A stretch of 5,629 nt of DNA, from positions 73,555 to 79,183 of the forward strand of contig PKXI01000234.1 in assembly GCA_003133425.1 (NCBI GenBank), written 5' to 3'. The notes under the pieces were generated by a model. The model was not told the DNA's origin. It saw nothing but the letters and a program-made list of their open reading frames with translations, and made no database searches. Every line of letters begins with the position of its first letter. The stretch's first letter is position 1. The position numbers were made by a program, and so were the translations under genes. This DNA is from Acidobacteriaceae bacterium (GTDB taxonomy: Bacteria > Acidobacteriota > Terriglobia > Terriglobales > Acidobacteriaceae). Positions 1 through 5,524 of this stretch are shown here, in pieces.

Positions 1-563
1 GCCGCCGGCCGGTCCCACAGCGGGTAGCCCGCCGCCTTGGCCAGCGCCCGAACCTCCAGCTTGGTCAGCCCTACCTCCGCCAGCGGTGCCAGCACTTCAT
101 GTTCCTTGGCCGCGCGCTGCCCGGGACGATAATCCTTCGTGTCGTCGGCGTTCATGCCGTAAGCAATCGAAGAAAAGTCCCGTTTGCCGCCCAGCTTCTT
201 CATGGTCGCAAACAGCTCGTCCTTGCAGTGGAAGCAGCGATTCGCATCGTTGCGCGCATAGTCGGGGTTGTCCAACTCCTCGGTCGTCACCACCTGCAGA
301 GGCATCCCCAGCGAGCGCGCAAATTCGCAGGCCTGCTCCATGTCCCGCCGCGCCAGGCTCGCCGAGTCAGCCAGAACCGCCAGCATCTTTTCGCCCAGCA
401 CGCGATGCGCCGTAGCCGCCAAAAATGCGGAATCCACGCCACCGGAGTAAGCGACCATCAGCTTTCCCAACTGCTTCAGCCGCGCCTCAAGGGCCAGAAG
501 CTTCTCCGCCGCGCCTTGCGCAGCCTCAGCTTCCTGTTGAGTCGAATTTACAATCGCCGCCAT
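1..563 (-). CDS. larE: LarE-like ATP-dependent sulfur transferase (PP-loop), 3' part beyond window
   Basis: Partial gene: 187 codons from ATG at 563, running off the left edge. LarE proteins activate a carboxylate of pyridinium-3,5-biscarboxylic acid mononucleotide with ATP and replace it with a thiocarboxylate, a step in making the nickel-pincer nucleotide of lactate racemase; this is cytoplasmic. Seen here: a PP-loop SGGVDS at residues 40-45 after a short helical leader, NRCFHCKDELF at 108-118, YGMNADDTKDYRPG at 135-148, and the late LTKLEVRALAK...PLWDRPA block at 166-187. These match the LarE/NAD-synthase-like family in order and spacing. The CxxC (C110, C113) fits homologues that hold a [4Fe-4S] cluster; the third expected cysteine, just after PLWDRPA, is cut off. 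The start follows the permease stop by 37 bp, same strand. The GGAGGG ahead of it is 13 bases away, longer than usual, and a TATAAT lies at 576-571. An in-frame TTG at 584 is a weaker alternative start. Confidence 0.85.
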   Translation of the reverse strand, partial: MAAIVNSTQQEAEAAQGAAEKLLALEARLKQLGKLMVAYSGGVDSAFLAATAHRVLGEKMLAVLADSASLARRDMEQACEFARSLGMPLQVVTTEELDNPDYARNDANRCFHCKDELFATMKKLGGKRDFSSIAYGMNADDTKDYRPGQRAAKEHEVLAPLAEVGLTKLEVRALAKAAGYPLWDRPA

Positions 564-570
564 GGCTCCG

Positions 571-576
571 ATTATA
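571..576 (-). promoter_or_regulatory. Perfect TATAAT hexamer 7 bases before the larE start
   Basis: Read on the minus strand, bases 576 to 571 are TATAAT, identical to the sigma70 -10 consensus, and 7 bases separate it from the ATG at 563. A transcript from it would start at or next to the start codon, i.e. leaderless. No convincing -35 lies 16-18 bp upstream (the bases there read GACGGG, and TTAGGG is 22 bp away), so it may be chance within the short gap after the permease gene. Confidence 0.3.
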
Positions 577-600
577 CCCTCCAATGGATTCTGCCCGTCC

Positions 601-1920
601 CTAACGTGCCCGCCGGCTTCGCGTCAGCGCAATCAGCCCCGCGTTCAGAACTGTTATGCCTGCCAGCAGATACAGCCCGGCACGTTGGGAATGGAAATAC
701 TCATCGGTCCACACCTTCACGTTGGGAGCCAGAAATCCCCCCAGGTTTCCTGACCCGATCAACGCAATACCCCCAGCCTTGGCGCGATCGGCCAGGTACC
801 CCGTCGGAAACGTCCAGAAAAGCGGCTGCACAGCGATAAACCCGGAAACAGCAATCGACAGTGTCACCAGTCCCATGCGCGGTCCCGCCGTGGGAAATGC
901 AAAGCTGGCGCATCCCGCAACAAATAAAGTCAGCGCCGCCAGTTTCCTGTGGTTGTTCCATCTGTCCGCAGCCTTGGGCAGCAGATACACGGCACACAGC
1001 GCGCAGATCCACGGAATCGCCGTAACAAGCCCCACTTCAAGCCCCGCCGGCTTGTGCATCAGCGCCGACACTTCAGCAGGCAGATAGAAAATCGCCCCAT
1101 ACACGCTCATCTGGATCAGCCCGTAGATCAGCACAAACTCCAGCACCCGCGGATCGCGCAGCATGGGAAGAAGTTTCGCAGGCCCCGTCGAACGCCGCTC
1201 CTTCTCTTCATTCGCCAGCGCCTCCATCAGGGCCAGCTTTTCCCCGGCAGGAATCCATTTCGCGTTCGCGGGCTTGTTATCCAGAAACCAGAACGCCGTA
1301 AACCCCAGCGCAACGGCCATGAATCCTTCCACCAGAAACATCCACTGCCAATTCTGTAAGCCGCCCAGCGGATGCATGTCCAGCAGAAAACCTGAAAGCG
1401 GACCTCCGAAAATCAACGCAAGCGGCACACCCAGGTAGAACAATCCCAGAATCCGCCCTCGCACTCGATTCGGAAACCAATAAGTCAGATAAAGAATCGC
1501 TCCCGGAAAAAACCCCGCCTCCAACACGCCCAGCAGCAGCCGCAGCAGGTAGAACGATGTGCTGCCTTGCACGAACATGGTCGCCATCGACGCCAGTCCC
1601 CAACCCACCATCAGGAACGAAATCCAAATCTTCGCGCCAATCTTGTGGAGGATCAGGTTGCTGGGAAACCCGCATAGCGAGTAGCTGATAAAGAACAACC
1701 CAGCGCCCAATGCGTAAGTGCTCTCCGAAATTCCCACCGATATCTCGAGCGCCTGCTTCGCAAACCCAATATTCGCCCGGTCCAGAAACGAGACCACGTA
1801 CATCGTCATCAGATAAGGCGTCAGCCGCTTCACCGCCCGCGCAATCGCGCAATTCAGTTCGCGCGGCGAAACATCTGCGGCTGCAACGTCCGCTGAAGAA
1901 ACCTCGTGCAACTTCGTCAC
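601..1920 (-). CDS. MFS transporter, anion:cation symporter (ACS) family
   Basis: A 439-residue inner-membrane permease, the usual length for the ACS family, whose members import organic anions such as hydroxyphenylacetate, phthalate, tartrate or hexuronates with protons or other cations. Seen: a short hydrophilic N-terminus, then DRANIGFA (47-54) at the end of helix 1, typical of ACS members; a motif-A-like loop between helices 2 and 3 (LHKIGAK, 91-97); the RLLLGVLEAGFFPG block in helix 4 (127-140) with LTYWFPNRVRGR (145-156); a central cytoplasmic loop at about 214-258; and six further helices near 258-282, 294-314, 326-342, 350-370, 381-402 and 414-433. The basic tail ends SRRAR. The start is GTG at 1920 with only a weak purine stretch (TTGAG) ahead; an in-frame stop at 1956 rules out a much longer protein. 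It lies 88 bp downstream of the amidohydrolase and 37 bp upstream of larE. Substrate cannot be read from sequence; the neighbours suggest an aromatic or lactone-derived acid (inference). Confidence 0.93.
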   Translation of the reverse strand: MTKLHEVSSADVAAADVSPRELNCAIARAVKRLTPYLMTMYVVSFLDRANIGFAKQALEISVGISESTYALGAGLFFISYSLCGFPSNLILHKIGAKIWISFLMVGWGLASMATMFVQGSTSFYLLRLLLGVLEAGFFPGAILYLTYWFPNRVRGRILGLFYLGVPLALIFGGPLSGFLLDMHPLGGLQNWQWMFLVEGFMAVALGFTAFWFLDNKPANAKWIPAGEKLALMEALANEEKERRSTGPAKLLPMLRDPRVLEFVLIYGLIQMSVYGAIFYLPAEVSALMHKPAGLEVGLVTAIPWICALCAVYLLPKAADRWNNHRKLAALTLFVAGCASFAFPTAGPRMGLVTLSIAVSGFIAVQPLFWTFPTGYLADRAKAGGIALIGSGNLGGFLAPNVKVWTDEYFHSQRAGLYLLAGITVLNAGLIALTRSRRAR

Positions 1921-1958
1921 CTCAATCTGAAAAACGCACGCAACCCCGCCAGCTCAAT

Positions 1959-1986
1959 TGGCAACAAGGCTCAGACTTTCTTGCCA
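1959..1986 (-). repeat. Short inverted repeat between amidohydrolase and permease genes
   Basis: TGGCAA at 1959-1964 is repeated inverted as TTGCCA at 1981-1986 around a 16-base spacer, inside the 88-bp gap between two same-strand genes. No T-run follows it on the minus strand, so it is not a good terminator. It could be a weak hairpin or a protein-binding site, or chance. No convincing promoter was found in this gap. Confidence 0.25.
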
Positions 1987-2008
1987 TCAAACTAAGACCA
2001 TTCATCGC

Positions 2009-3010
2009 TCAGAGCGAAGGTTGATTGGAATTTCGTCGCTCCCATTTGTAGGCCGCAATCGAGTTCTTCCAGAAGAATTTCTCTCGCACTCCAACGTCCT
2101 TCCGCCCCACATATCCGCGCACAATTGCAAACGTCTGCGCATACGTCGCCACGTGCTCGCTGTTCGGCCAGTCGCTCCCAAACAAAATATGGTCCTCGCC
2201 AAAAATACTCCAGATCGCATCCAGACTGGCCTGGTAATAGTGCGGGTCGATCATCAGCTTTCCGTTCACGCGCACCGGAATCTCCGACAGCTTCACATAT
2301 ACGCGCGGACTCCCAGCCAGCAGGCGAAGATTCGCCCAATACTGATCCTGCGCATCCTTTTCCGTGGGCACCGGCGAATGAGGGAGATGATCGATCACGA
2401 TCCTCAGGTCGGGAACGCGTTCCGCGACTTCCACGATCGCGTCAATCAATCGTGGATCGGGGTTCGCGCTTTCGAATACCAGTCCGGCCGCCGCCAGCAT
2501 CTTCAGTCCGTCTACAAAGCCTGGATTCTCAAGGTCCGCCGCCAGGTCGCGATTCCACAGATTCCCGTAGCGAATCCCTAGAAACAGCGCATTGCCGTGC
2601 AGCCGTTCCAGGTCCTTCATGTAGGCTGGCGAGCCTGGCACAAGGTCTCCCACCACGCCCACAATCACCGGATTAGTTGCCGCCACATTCAGCAGCCATT
2701 GGTTGTCGCTGGCCAGCGGACTCGCTTCAATCGCAATCGCGCCCACAATTCCCAGCTCCGCGGTCTCGGCCACGTACCGCGCCGGCAGCGTCGGCTTGTA
2801 AAGCGCGGCGTCGCTCTTCTCCGGCCAGGGAACGCCCCCAAGACGCAGCGGATCGAACAGATGGATGTGCGCGTCAATAATCGGAACAGGGCCAGCAGCG
2901 GCCCTCAAAGCGGGTGCCGCAAGAGCAAGTGGCAATGCCGCCGCCGGCCCGTGCAGAGCCGCCGCTCCTGCGCTTAATGCCGCGAGTTTCAGAACGTCGC
3001 GTCGCTGCAT
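2009..3010 (-). CDS. Tat-exported amidohydrolase (amidohydrolase-2, lactonase-like)
   Basis: A 333-residue TIM-barrel hydrolase of the amidohydrolase-2 (PF04909) type, closest in pattern to the lactonase branch (2-pyrone-4,6-dicarboxylate lactonase, fuconolactonase, sulfomuconolactone hydrolase). Seen: DAHIHLFDP at 46-54 with the H48/H50 pair on strand 1; a conserved GIRYGN (145-150); IDHLPH at 206-211; YVKLSE at 238-243; and the terminal FGSDWPN at 277-283, whose D280 is the usual catalytic or metal aspartate. The N-terminus QRRDVLKLA (2-10) plus an Ala/Leu-rich stretch to about residue 39 is a twin-arginine signal, predicting folded export to the periplasm. ATG at 3010 is chosen because GGAG sits 5 bases before it and the Tat motif begins there; a TTG at 3061 would add 17 residues ahead of the signal without a ribosome site. 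It follows the dioxygenase by 100 bp. Reaction and substrate are not determined; decarboxylase activity is also known in this superfamily. Confidence 0.88.
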   Translation of the reverse strand: MQRRDVLKLAALSAGAAALHGPAAALPLALAAPALRAAAGPVPIIDAHIHLFDPLRLGGVPWPEKSDAALYKPTLPARYVAETAELGIVGAIAIEASPLASDNQWLLNVAATNPVIVGVVGDLVPGSPAYMKDLERLHGNALFLGIRYGNLWNRDLAADLENPGFVDGLKMLAAAGLVFESANPDPRLIDAIVEVAERVPDLRIVIDHLPHSPVPTEKDAQDQYWANLRLLAGSPRVYVKLSEIPVRVNGKLMIDPHYYQASLDAIWSIFGEDHILFGSDWPNSEHVATYAQTFAIVRGYVGRKDVGVREKFFWKNSIAAYKWERRNSNQPSL

Positions 3011-3110
3011 GGGGTCTCCGAAGCAACGCGCCAGCGTAATCAACGCCTGCGCACACACCAATATACACAGCGCAACGTACGTCTCGCCCGATCAAGCAGT
3101 GCCGGCCGTC

Positions 3111-3926
3111 TCAACCGTCGAAGCGGTATGCGCTGATCGCCGCGCCCATCGGCTCATCCCCAAAGATGCGCTCACCCGGCGCGTCTCCGCCGGCCCCAGC
3201 CGCCACCAGCAGCGGAATCAAATGCTCCTCGCGCGGATGTGCGTAACTGGCAAACGGCGCCTCGCGCCACCCAGTCAGTAGCGGATCGCGCTCGGTAGCC
3301 GATGCCTCCACGGCCTTCGTCAGCCACCCATCGAAGGCCCGCGCCCGCTCCTGAGTCTGCGGCTGAAAATATCCGCGCAGGTTATGGAAACTCATCCCGC
3401 TGCCCACAATCAGCACGCCCTCGTCGCGCAGCGGCGCCAGCGCCCGCCCGGCCGCCAGATGCAATGCCGGATCGAGAGAGCCTGCCAGCGACACCGTGAC
3501 CACCGGAATCTTTGCGTCCGGAAACGCCACCTTCAGCGGCACAAACACCCCATGATCGAACCCGCGATCCGCGCTCAGCCCCGCCGGCAGTCCCGCCGAG
3601 CCCAGCAGTCCAGCCACGCGCGTCGCCAACTCCGGCTCTCCCGGCGCAGGCCACGTCAGCCTGTATGTATCTTCCGGAAATCCCGAATAGTCGAAGATCA
3701 GCTTCGGTTGAGCCACCGTGCTGGCCGTGAAGGCCGCTTCTTCCCAGTGCCCGCTTACCACCACCAGCGCCTTGGGCATCTCGGGCAGTGTGCCCGCCAG
3801 CCCCTCCAGAAAGCGCTGCGTCTTGTGCCACGTGTCCGCAGGCCCCCAGGTCCAGTCCATAAAAAAGCAGGGACCTCCGCCGTGGGGCAGAAAGATTGCA
3901 GGTTGACGTTTTACCTTGGTCGCCAT
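3111..3926 (-). CDS. LigB/DODA-type extradiol aromatic ring-opening dioxygenase
   Basis: A 271-residue cytoplasmic enzyme of the class III extradiol (PF02900) family, of the small single-chain 4,5-DOPA dioxygenase/YgiD type (about 260-270 residues). Family members use a non-haem metal, normally Fe(II), to cleave catechol-like rings next to the two hydroxyls. Seen in order: FLPHGGGP (12-19, metal ligand H15), VVSGHWE (56-62, H60), GFDHGVFVPL (122-131, catalytic H125), GSGMSFHNLR (175-184, H181) and HPREEHLIPL (230-239, H235 as third ligand). All expected histidines are present, so the enzyme should be active. ATG at 3926 is chosen: GGAGG at 3939-3935 lies 8 bases upstream, and homologues start just before the PxIFLPHG strand; a TTG at 3974 would add 16 unconserved residues. 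It is first in the leftward gene set, about 47 bases downstream of a predicted promoter with an operator-like palindrome. True substrate unknown; many DODA-like proteins accept several catechols. Confidence 0.93.
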   Translation of the reverse strand: MATKVKRQPAIFLPHGGGPCFFMDWTWGPADTWHKTQRFLEGLAGTLPEMPKALVVVSGHWEEAAFTASTVAQPKLIFDYSGFPEDTYRLTWPAPGEPELATRVAGLLGSAGLPAGLSADRGFDHGVFVPLKVAFPDAKIPVVTVSLAGSLDPALHLAAGRALAPLRDEGVLIVGSGMSFHNLRGYFQPQTQERARAFDGWLTKAVEASATERDPLLTGWREAPFASYAHPREEHLIPLLVAAGAGGDAPGERIFGDEPMGAAISAYRFDG

Positions 3927-3945
3927 AGGCTCATCCTCCGTGCGT

Positions 3946-3970
3946 CCCGGGCCTGTATCGTCAGGCTGGG
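3946..3970 (-). other. Stem-loop in the predicted 5' UTR of the dioxygenase transcript
   Basis: CCCGGGCCTG (3946-3955) and CAGGCTGGG (3962-3970) are inverted copies around a 6-base loop (3956-3961). In the leftward transcript the stem is five pairs next to the loop, one A-C mismatch with a bulged C, and three outer G-C pairs. It would begin two or three bases after the predicted transcription start and end 6 bases before the Shine-Dalgarno, leaving that site free. It may protect the 5' end; there is no U-run to make it a terminator. Confidence 0.4.
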
Positions 3971-3973
3971 ACA

Positions 3974-3993
3974 ATAGTCGTTATAACAACTAT
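3974..3993. promoter_or_regulatory. 20-bp palindromic operator candidate
   Basis: ATAGT-C-GTTATAAC-A-ACTAT: the two 10-base halves are inverted copies with a single mismatched pair (3979 against 3988), centred between 3983 and 3984. This size and symmetry are typical of sites for dimeric winged-helix repressors (MarR-like and similar families); the family cannot be told from the site. It covers the -10 element of the leftward promoter, so a bound protein would block the dioxygenase operon. No regulator gene is in the window. Confidence 0.6.
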
Positions 3994-4007
3994 CACTTGG
4001 ATGTCAG
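3980..4007 (-). promoter_or_regulatory. Sigma70-like promoter for the dioxygenase gene set
   Basis: On the minus strand CTGACA (4007-4002, five of six to TTGACA), a 16-base spacer, and TATAAC (3985-3980, five of six to TATAAT). The bases TGT directly before the -10 give an extended -10 TGn. The predicted start near 3973 leaves a 5' UTR of about 47 bases before ATG 3926. The -10 lies inside the palindrome at 3974-3993. The same palindrome offers TATAAC on the plus strand, but no -35 partner is visible for rightward transcription. Confidence 0.6.
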
Positions 4008-4174
4008 AACCCGGCTTGCGATTCAAACCCTCCCGCTTCTGCGCCCCCGAAGTCGCCAGAAGGGCACAATCCCGGCGTCTTTCGGCTTGCGCGCCTACGA
4101 TACAAGGACCAGAATTGACTAGTCTGCGACCGCCTGCTCTCTGGCCGCACGGGCCCCCACGAAAGGAAACCCCA

Positions 4175-4597
4175 ATGGAAGACCCCTACGATCTAGCCCG
4201 ATTCCTAAGCGCCCAGGCCGGCGTCTTCCCGCAAGTCCTCGCCGAGCTTGGCGCCGGCCAAAAGCGCAGCCACTGGATCTGGTTCATCTTTCCCCAATTG
4301 AAAGGCTTGGGATACAGTTCTCACTCCCACTTCTACGGCATGGGCTCCCTTCAAGAAGCCGTGGCCTTCTGGCGCCACCCGGTCCTCGGTCCCCGCCTGG
4401 AGCAGTGCACGCGCCTGGTCAACGTGGTCGAAAAGCGGCCCATCTATCAGATCCTCGACTCTCCCGACGACCTCAAGTTCCGCTCCTCCATGACCCTTTT
4501 CTCCCGCGCCGCCCCAGACACCACGGTCTTCACTGACGCGCTGCAGAAGTACTTCGCCGGCCAACCCGATCCGCTCACCTTGGAACTGCTGCACTAG
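4175..4597 (+). CDS. DUF1810 family protein
   Basis: A 140-residue small, probably cytoplasmic protein of the DUF1810 family (PF08837), the family's normal length. Its biochemical role is not established; some database entries call members calpastatin, which is not informative. Seen: the opening DPYDLARFLSAQ (3-14), the signature KRSHWIWFIFPQLKGLG (30-46), HPVLGPRLEQC (68-78), and PDDLKFRSSMTLF (97-109), which together are diagnostic; it ends PLTLELLH. No signal peptide or membrane segment. ATG at 4175 is chosen because AAAGGA lies 7 bases upstream and family members begin at the DPYDL helix; an ATG at 4001 in frame would add 58 residues rich in Arg, Pro and Ser that look like translated noncoding DNA. 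It is the only rightward gene, divergent from the dioxygenase and convergent with the SIMPL gene. Its promoter is unclear: TTGACT at 4115-4120 has no good -10 partner. A functional link to the neighbours is not evident. Confidence 0.92.
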   Translation: MEDPYDLARFLSAQAGVFPQVLAELGAGQKRSHWIWFIFPQLKGLGYSSHSHFYGMGSLQEAVAFWRHPVLGPRLEQCTRLVNVVEKRPIYQILDSPDDLKFRSSMTLFSRAAPDTTVFTDALQKYFAGQPDPLTLELLH

Positions 4598-4634
4598 GCC
4601 TCTGGCCTTTCGTAGTTGTATCAAGCGCGGGTGC

Positions 4635-4669
4635 CCCATCCTTGAATCGCACTTTGATTCAAGGGTGGG
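4635..4669. terminator. 14-bp-stem hairpin between convergent genes; possible dispersed repeat
   Basis: CCCATCCTTGAATC (4635-4648) and GATTCAAGGGTGGG (4656-4669) pair over 14 positions with one T-G wobble around a 7-base loop. The hairpin sits 37 bases after the DUF1810 stop and 15 bases beyond the SIMPL stop, so either transcript would fold it. There is no T-run on either side, so it is not a canonical intrinsic terminator, though it could end or protect both mRNAs. The GGGTGCCCCATCC...GGGTGGGATGC outer sequence recalls a palindromic intergenic repeat I remember from acidobacterial genomes, with a variable inner stem; this is from memory and only one copy is in the window. Confidence 0.6.
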
Positions 4670-4683
4670 ATGCGATCCTAGCC

Positions 4684-5400
4684 TCACTCGATCGCAAACA
4701 CCGCATACACATTGGCACTGCAGCTCACCTTGCGTGGCTCAATCGCCAGCGGCTGCTGCGGCGCGGCCATCGCAGCCATCGGAATGGCATTGTTGGCATA
4801 TGCTCTCACCGGATACATCGACGCGGAAACCTGGTTGCTCACATAGACCAGTGCACCCAGCTTGACGCCCATCCCTTTGGCCAGCACCGCAGCCTGCGCC
4901 CTTGCGCGCTCTGCGGCGCCTTCCAGCGCCTTGTCCGCCAATGCCTGCTCGTTCTCTACCGCCCAGTCAATCTGCCCGCTGTCCGTGGCCCCGGCGGTGA
5001 CGGCAACATCTAGTATCTCCGCCGCCCGCTCCGGCGGAACCCTTACCGTCCACTGCTGCGCCAGCGTGAACTTGTGCGGTTTGCCGTACGCGCCATCCAG
5101 CCGCTGCCACTCGCTGCGAATCGAGGTCTCAGGAATCCCCGCCTGCTTCAACGCCGTAACAATCGCATTCGACGTTTGCGCTCCAGCGGCATAGGTAGCC
5201 TTCGCATCCGAGGGCTGAGTCTGAAATCCAACGTGCAAAATCGCCACTTCCGGTTCCACCGTCACCCGATCCTCAGCGCTCACAGTAAGCGTGCGGTTGG
5301 TCGGCTCAATCTTCAGTTGCACCTGGCTGGTCTGCTGTGCCCCAGCCCCCAAACATCCGGCCAGCAAGGCAAATATCGCGATTCCGTGTTTTTCAAGCAT
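4684..5400 (-). CDS. SIMPL-domain (YggE/BP26-like) envelope protein
   Basis: A 238-residue protein of the SIMPL/DUF541 family (PF04402), close to YggE length. Family members are periplasmic or surface proteins, some oligomeric channel-like; they are tied loosely to oxidative stress, and no reaction is established. Seen: a signal peptide at 1-21 (MLEKHG, hydrophobic IAIFALLAGCLGAGA); the opening strand LTVSAEDRVTVEPEVAILHVGF (38-59); the helical ARAQAAVLAKGMGVKLGALVYVS block characteristic of the family; and the closing IEPRKVSCSANVYAVFAIE strand. Signal processing is ambiguous: LAGC at 13-16 is a perfect lipobox, while AGA-Q at 19-22 would suit signal peptidase I. ATG at 5400 is chosen because AAGGAG (5414-5409) lies 8 bases upstream and the signal peptide begins there; an upstream in-frame extension to 5622 overlaps the trpD end in another frame and is unconserved. 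The 124 bp behind trpD show no strong promoter or terminator. Confidence 0.92.
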   Translation of the reverse strand: MLEKHGIAIFALLAGCLGAGAQQTSQVQLKIEPTNRTLTVSAEDRVTVEPEVAILHVGFQTQPSDAKATYAAGAQTSNAIVTALKQAGIPETSIRSEWQRLDGAYGKPHKFTLAQQWTVRVPPERAAEILDVAVTAGATDSGQIDWAVENEQALADKALEGAAERARAQAAVLAKGMGVKLGALVYVSNQVSASMYPVRAYANNAIPMAAMAAPQQPLAIEPRKVSCSANVYAVFAIE

Positions 5401-5524
5401 GAGTCTTTCTCCTTCACCCCTTGAACGCAGAGCAAACAGGAACTTGCAGACAAATTCTCCTCGTGAGGACGTCCCGGCAATTACCGCGGCAAACACTCTG
5501 CGAGAACTCCAGCTCTCAGGCGCC

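Noticed and set aside
99..839. A 246-codon rightward open frame across the larE start and the permease end
   Set aside because: It is antisense to two recognisable genes, rich in Arg, Gln and His as expected for a shadow of GC-rich coding DNA, and matches no family I know.
1277..1852. A 191-codon leftward open frame inside the permease gene
   Set aside because: It is an out-of-frame shadow of the ACS permease, whose membrane helices and motifs are clear in the other frame.
3384..3977. A 197-codon rightward open frame opposite the dioxygenase
   Set aside because: The dioxygenase has every catalytic histidine and a good ribosome site; the antisense frame is low-complexity Arg/Gln/His text.
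4117..4124. GACTAGTC palindrome and overlapping TTGACT as a DUF1810 promoter
   Set aside because: No -10-like sequence lies 16-18 bp downstream, and an 8-bp palindrome alone is weak evidence.
4001..4174. A 58-residue N-terminal extension of the DUF1810 protein
   Set aside because: It has Arg/Pro/Ser-rich noncoding character, is longer than the family, and there is a ribosome site right before ATG 4175.
4611..4616. GTAG upstream of the 4635-4669 hairpin, as in classic REP/RAYT repeats
   Set aside because: It is about 18 bases from the stem, farther than in REP elements, and a four-base match is easily chance.
4205..4687. A 160-codon leftward frame opposite the DUF1810 gene
   Set aside because: It is antisense to a protein with diagnostic DUF1810 blocks and has no recognisable domain of its own.
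5455..5470. TCCTC/GAGGA inverted repeat behind trpD as a terminator
   Set aside because: The stem is only four or five pairs with an almost absent loop and no T-run.
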